Below are positions 60,721-64,000 of a DNA stretch of 64,000 bases, piece after piece. The notes below the pieces were generated by a model that made no database searches, was not told the origin of the DNA, and was given only the letters and a program-made list of their open reading frames with translations. Position 1 is the stretch's first letter. Every line of letters begins with the position of its first letter. A program made the position numbers and the translations under genes. Source of the DNA: Climacium dendroides (lineage: Eukaryota; Streptophyta; Bryopsida; Hypnales; Climaciaceae); the NCBI GenBank assembly GCA_950106755.1, contig OX467086.1, forward strand, positions 23,144,001 to 23,208,000, written 5' to 3'.

Positions 60721-63700
60721 ATGGAACTTGGCAAATTTGAGTGCCTCCACATTAATGGCACCTAAAAATGACACTTCTTGGTTCTATTGCCTCAAAGGTC
60801 AAATGACCAAAAAAAATTGATGAAATTATTAGCAACCTTAAGTGGTTTTGTATTTTTTCCAATGTTCTAGTAATAGTTTACAAATTTCAAAGTTGAGAAC
60901 ATAAGGAACCTTGTATTTAACGCAAAATTCACCTTGAATGGAATCCTTGAAGTATGAAATGTCTCCATGTTCATTGGTTACTTCAAAAAACTCCTCATCT
61001 TTCCTTAGTTGCTTTTGAAAAGTTGTCATGGTTTTTAGTCATGGAAGTCTTAATTCAAGGCCACAAGTCTTAGGTGTCAAAGAACAATAGGTGTTGCAAT
61101 TAGGTACTTCTATCTTAAAAGATTTCCATTCAATTGTAGAAGGAAGTGGCCTTGTCATAAAGATAGTGAGCCAAAAATTGTTAGATCTTTAAATGAATAG
61201 ATGAATTTTTAGTTTTTATAGTTTCTCAAAAAGTCATTCATTTGACACTTTTAGTCCTTTTCATCTTTACTATTAATTTTGAAATGACAAAGTGTAGTGG
61301 TATGGAGTCAACAAGAAATTATTCTTAGATGACTAATAAGTGTATTCTTTGTTCTCATAGTAAACTAGAAAGTCATTCATTGGACACAATCATTTTGCAC
61401 TCGATAGGGGTTCATAGTCAGCTTAACCCCTTATTGCCCAAGGGACCAAAAGTGTCCTCACATATTGTAGTCTGGAAGTTCAATTCAAATTGTTGTAACT
61501 TTTGCATTCAACTTGTTGGTAAATCTGCAACTTGTCTTCTAGTTTGGGTGGTAAATTTTTAGATCAATCCAAAATGTACTAATTTTTTTGGAAGCCATTC
61601 AAAAACCAAAGGTTCAATTTGAATTTACCAAACTACATTTTGATCATTTGATGGCTACAACTCTGAGGGCTTTTATCTCCTTCATCCAATGTTTGTTTTC
61701 AATAAAAGAAATTTGAACAATGTTTCCCTTGAAGTCTTCTTATTGTGGTAAAATTTTCATGTCAATCCAAGGTGTTTTGAATGTTTAGGAGAAATTCAAA
61801 GTTCAAAATTCAAACATTTCTAAATTATAGTAAATTTAGGCGGTGTACTTTTTCTTCATACAATGTCTGTTTTTAATCAATATCAATCCAAGAAGTTATG
61901 AGTGACTAAGAAGCATTTTAGTAGGAGGTTGAGCCTTAGATGGGTGTGTTTTTAGCTTCTTTTTTTCTATTTTTTGACATTTCAAAGTTATTTTGCATAT
62001 ACAATGAGTCAATTGAATGATATTTTTTTAACCAATATGTCTTTATCCTAGTTTTAAAGAACTTCGTAGTTAATTTTTTTTTCATTTGAGTAGATTTAGA
62101 AATCAAATTTCACTTCCAAATGTATTGCTAAGAAATATCAACATCCTTTTTCTACACTAAAACATTATAATCTTGCAATCTATGTGGCCAAATGACTCCG
62201 AATCAAATTCACGGCAGATTCATGTCATTTATAACATGTACACTATATATCACATTCCTATCTTCTTGGGGGCCCAAAGTGCTTTAGTGAACAAGGGGGA
62301 CCTTGGAGGTGACTTCCTAAGTCTTGCAAAAGTCTAAAAAGGAAAAAATGAGTGATTCCCAAACAAACATGGTTCAATAGTGCCATGGATTAGAAGGGCA
62401 TGGTAGAATATTATATATGTTTTAAAATCTCTTGAAAAGATACTTTCAATTGTTTAAAGAACGCGTGATTTGAACTAGTTGGCTAGGAATAATGGTTGTT
62501 CAAAGTTGACAGTGTCTTGATAGCACTAGGACACTTAAGGGCTAGAAGCAAGAGGTTCCTAATGAATGTTTTATGAAAATATGGCATATAGCTTATAATT
62601 GGAAAGTTAAAAATACAAGGAAATTAGAATGATAAGAATTATAAGGTTTTAAACTATGAGTCCAAAGCTATAGTCAAGAGAAAAGCTATGGTGAAGGCGT
62701 GATGCCACTCTAGGTGAATCTAAATCTTTGGAGGACCACAACTTTGTGAGACCTTGTCCAAATGAGACAAGTGAGCAGTCTATTGACATCTACTCGTTGC
62801 TTGAATATCCAAAATAGGTTCACATGCGGGATTTAGAGCTCTGGTTGCAAAGTTACATTGTTTGAAAGTTTGGGAACCCAAACGGGATTGTAACTTGGTG
62901 ATTTTAGTTGGAAACTAGCGGTTGGCGCTTGCTATGCTATGCATTCACCATTAGAATTTCATAAGAATTTTTATCTATTAGATAGAATGCAAAGCAAGAA
63001 TTTCAAAAAATCTTCAGATAAAAATTACTAAAATCTTCATATAATTTTTTTTTATTTAAATAATCATATAATGAAATAAAAAATAGAAATTCAATGAATG
63101 ATGAATGAAATACATGCAATGATGAATATGATAAAAGATACACATACATTAGAATGCATTAGAAATTTGACTCAATTGTTACAAACAATGGCAACTCAAA
63201 TAGAAGAATTTAAAGGGAAAACTTGTAAATCTCAAAAGCTTCGTGAACAATTTAATTGTTGTGAAATCCAAAATCGGTTCAATCTAATAAATTTCTCAAA
63301 TCATTTGGTAGTAACAATAGAAAATTGAAATCACAAACTCAAAGCTCACAAAAGCACAAAATCATAGAAATGCAAAAGAAGTATAAAGCCAAGAAAAGCA
63401 ATGGAATTGCTACCTTTATAATATCACCATATTGATCCTCTTTAATATCACCTCAATTGCAATGACTATATTATTTCCATAATATCACCCTTTTTAAAAA
63501 GTGATATTACAAAGGTGATTGTGAACTACTACTCTATTTCAATAATATCACATTGTGTGAAAATATGATTTCTATGTATGCATGATTGAAAATATTTTTA
63601 TAAAATAATTAAAATAATTATTTTAAAGATTCATCAAAATCATTATCGTGCACTCTATTCAAATATATCAAATATTTACTAATATGTGATACAATGAATG

Positions 63701-64000
63701 CGTAGCATAGCAAGCACGAGCCCCTAGTATTAATGGTAGCATTTATAATATTACAGAGGGACTTATGATTTTAGTAGTATGATGGGTGGTCTTCTAAAAT
63801 CAAAGTGGGTTTTGGAAGTCCCTTTAGCCCACAAAGGAGGAGATTTACCAAATCCCACAAAAATACTATAGAAAAGGTTGGTCTCTCTCCTTACTCTCTC
63901 TTGAAGCCTTAGTAAGTCCTGATACCTTAAGGTTGATGATGCAACTTCACCATTAGATTCAAGGCACCATGAAACACTTGTATATATCCTATGGTACCGA
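60721..64000. other. Gene-free AT-rich window end
   Basis: No exon chain or known domain. TTAACCCCTTATTGCCC at about 61424 and ACTTAAGGGCTAG at about 62541 may be the two ends of another decayed TTAA element. A perfect-stem hairpin, AATATCAC...GTGATATT around TTTTTAAAAA, lies at about 63481-63508, with more copies of AATATCACC nearby. The remaining short frames look random. Confidence 0.45.

Noticed and set aside
1..64000. A functional gene cluster of the five minus-strand genes
   Set aside because: The kinases, DDI1, kinesin-5 and transporter belong to unrelated pathways and are separated by kilobases of repeats, so shared orientation is probably chance.

Overview
The window looks like nuclear DNA of a land plant. 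It has AT-rich intergenic sequence, many short GT-AG introns, plant-type gene families, and a telomere-like AAACCCTAA motif in an intron. The mostly short introns and the atypical TKL-like kinase family make a bryophyte such as a moss my best guess. That assignment is inference; I cannot name the species.

Layout. (1) About 1-22050 is an old, rearranged tandem segmental duplication. Copy A spans from before the window start to about 12700, and copy B spans about 13000-22050. Each copy carries one intronless protein-kinase gene on the minus strand (8838-10193 and 18634-20001), and both kinases have DFE in place of the DFG motif. Copy B was later hit by a 1.54-kb foldback transposon (16451-17993), and copy A keeps the matching empty site. 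Copy A carries about 2 kb that is absent from B (5990-7985), a CACTA-like miniature element (3165-3314) and a TTAA-ended foldback element. (2) 22088-29668, minus: a complete 16-exon DDI1 gene (ubiquitin-like, retropepsin-like and UBA domains). (3) 32364-38819, minus: a kinesin-5 (BimC class) mitotic motor with about 24 coding exons; its initiating exon is not resolved. (4) 54262-59056, minus: a 10-exon MFS transporter of the MFSD5/MOT2-like type, with one apparent GC-AG intron. (5) The remainder (39.8-54 kb and 59-64 kb) is gene-free repeat sequence: several copies of a TTAA-terminated palindromic element family, minisatellites, a hairpin MITE and degraded dispersed repeats.

All five recognisable genes lie on the minus strand, but they are unrelated housekeeping or signalling genes and show no sign of being a functional cluster. 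I found no rRNA, tRNA, CRISPR or prokaryote-like system. The most informative signals are the transposon insertion dated by its paralogous empty site, the TTAA foldback family, and the atypical duplicated kinases. Exon coordinates were derived by hand from splice signals, reading phase and family similarity; no database search was run.
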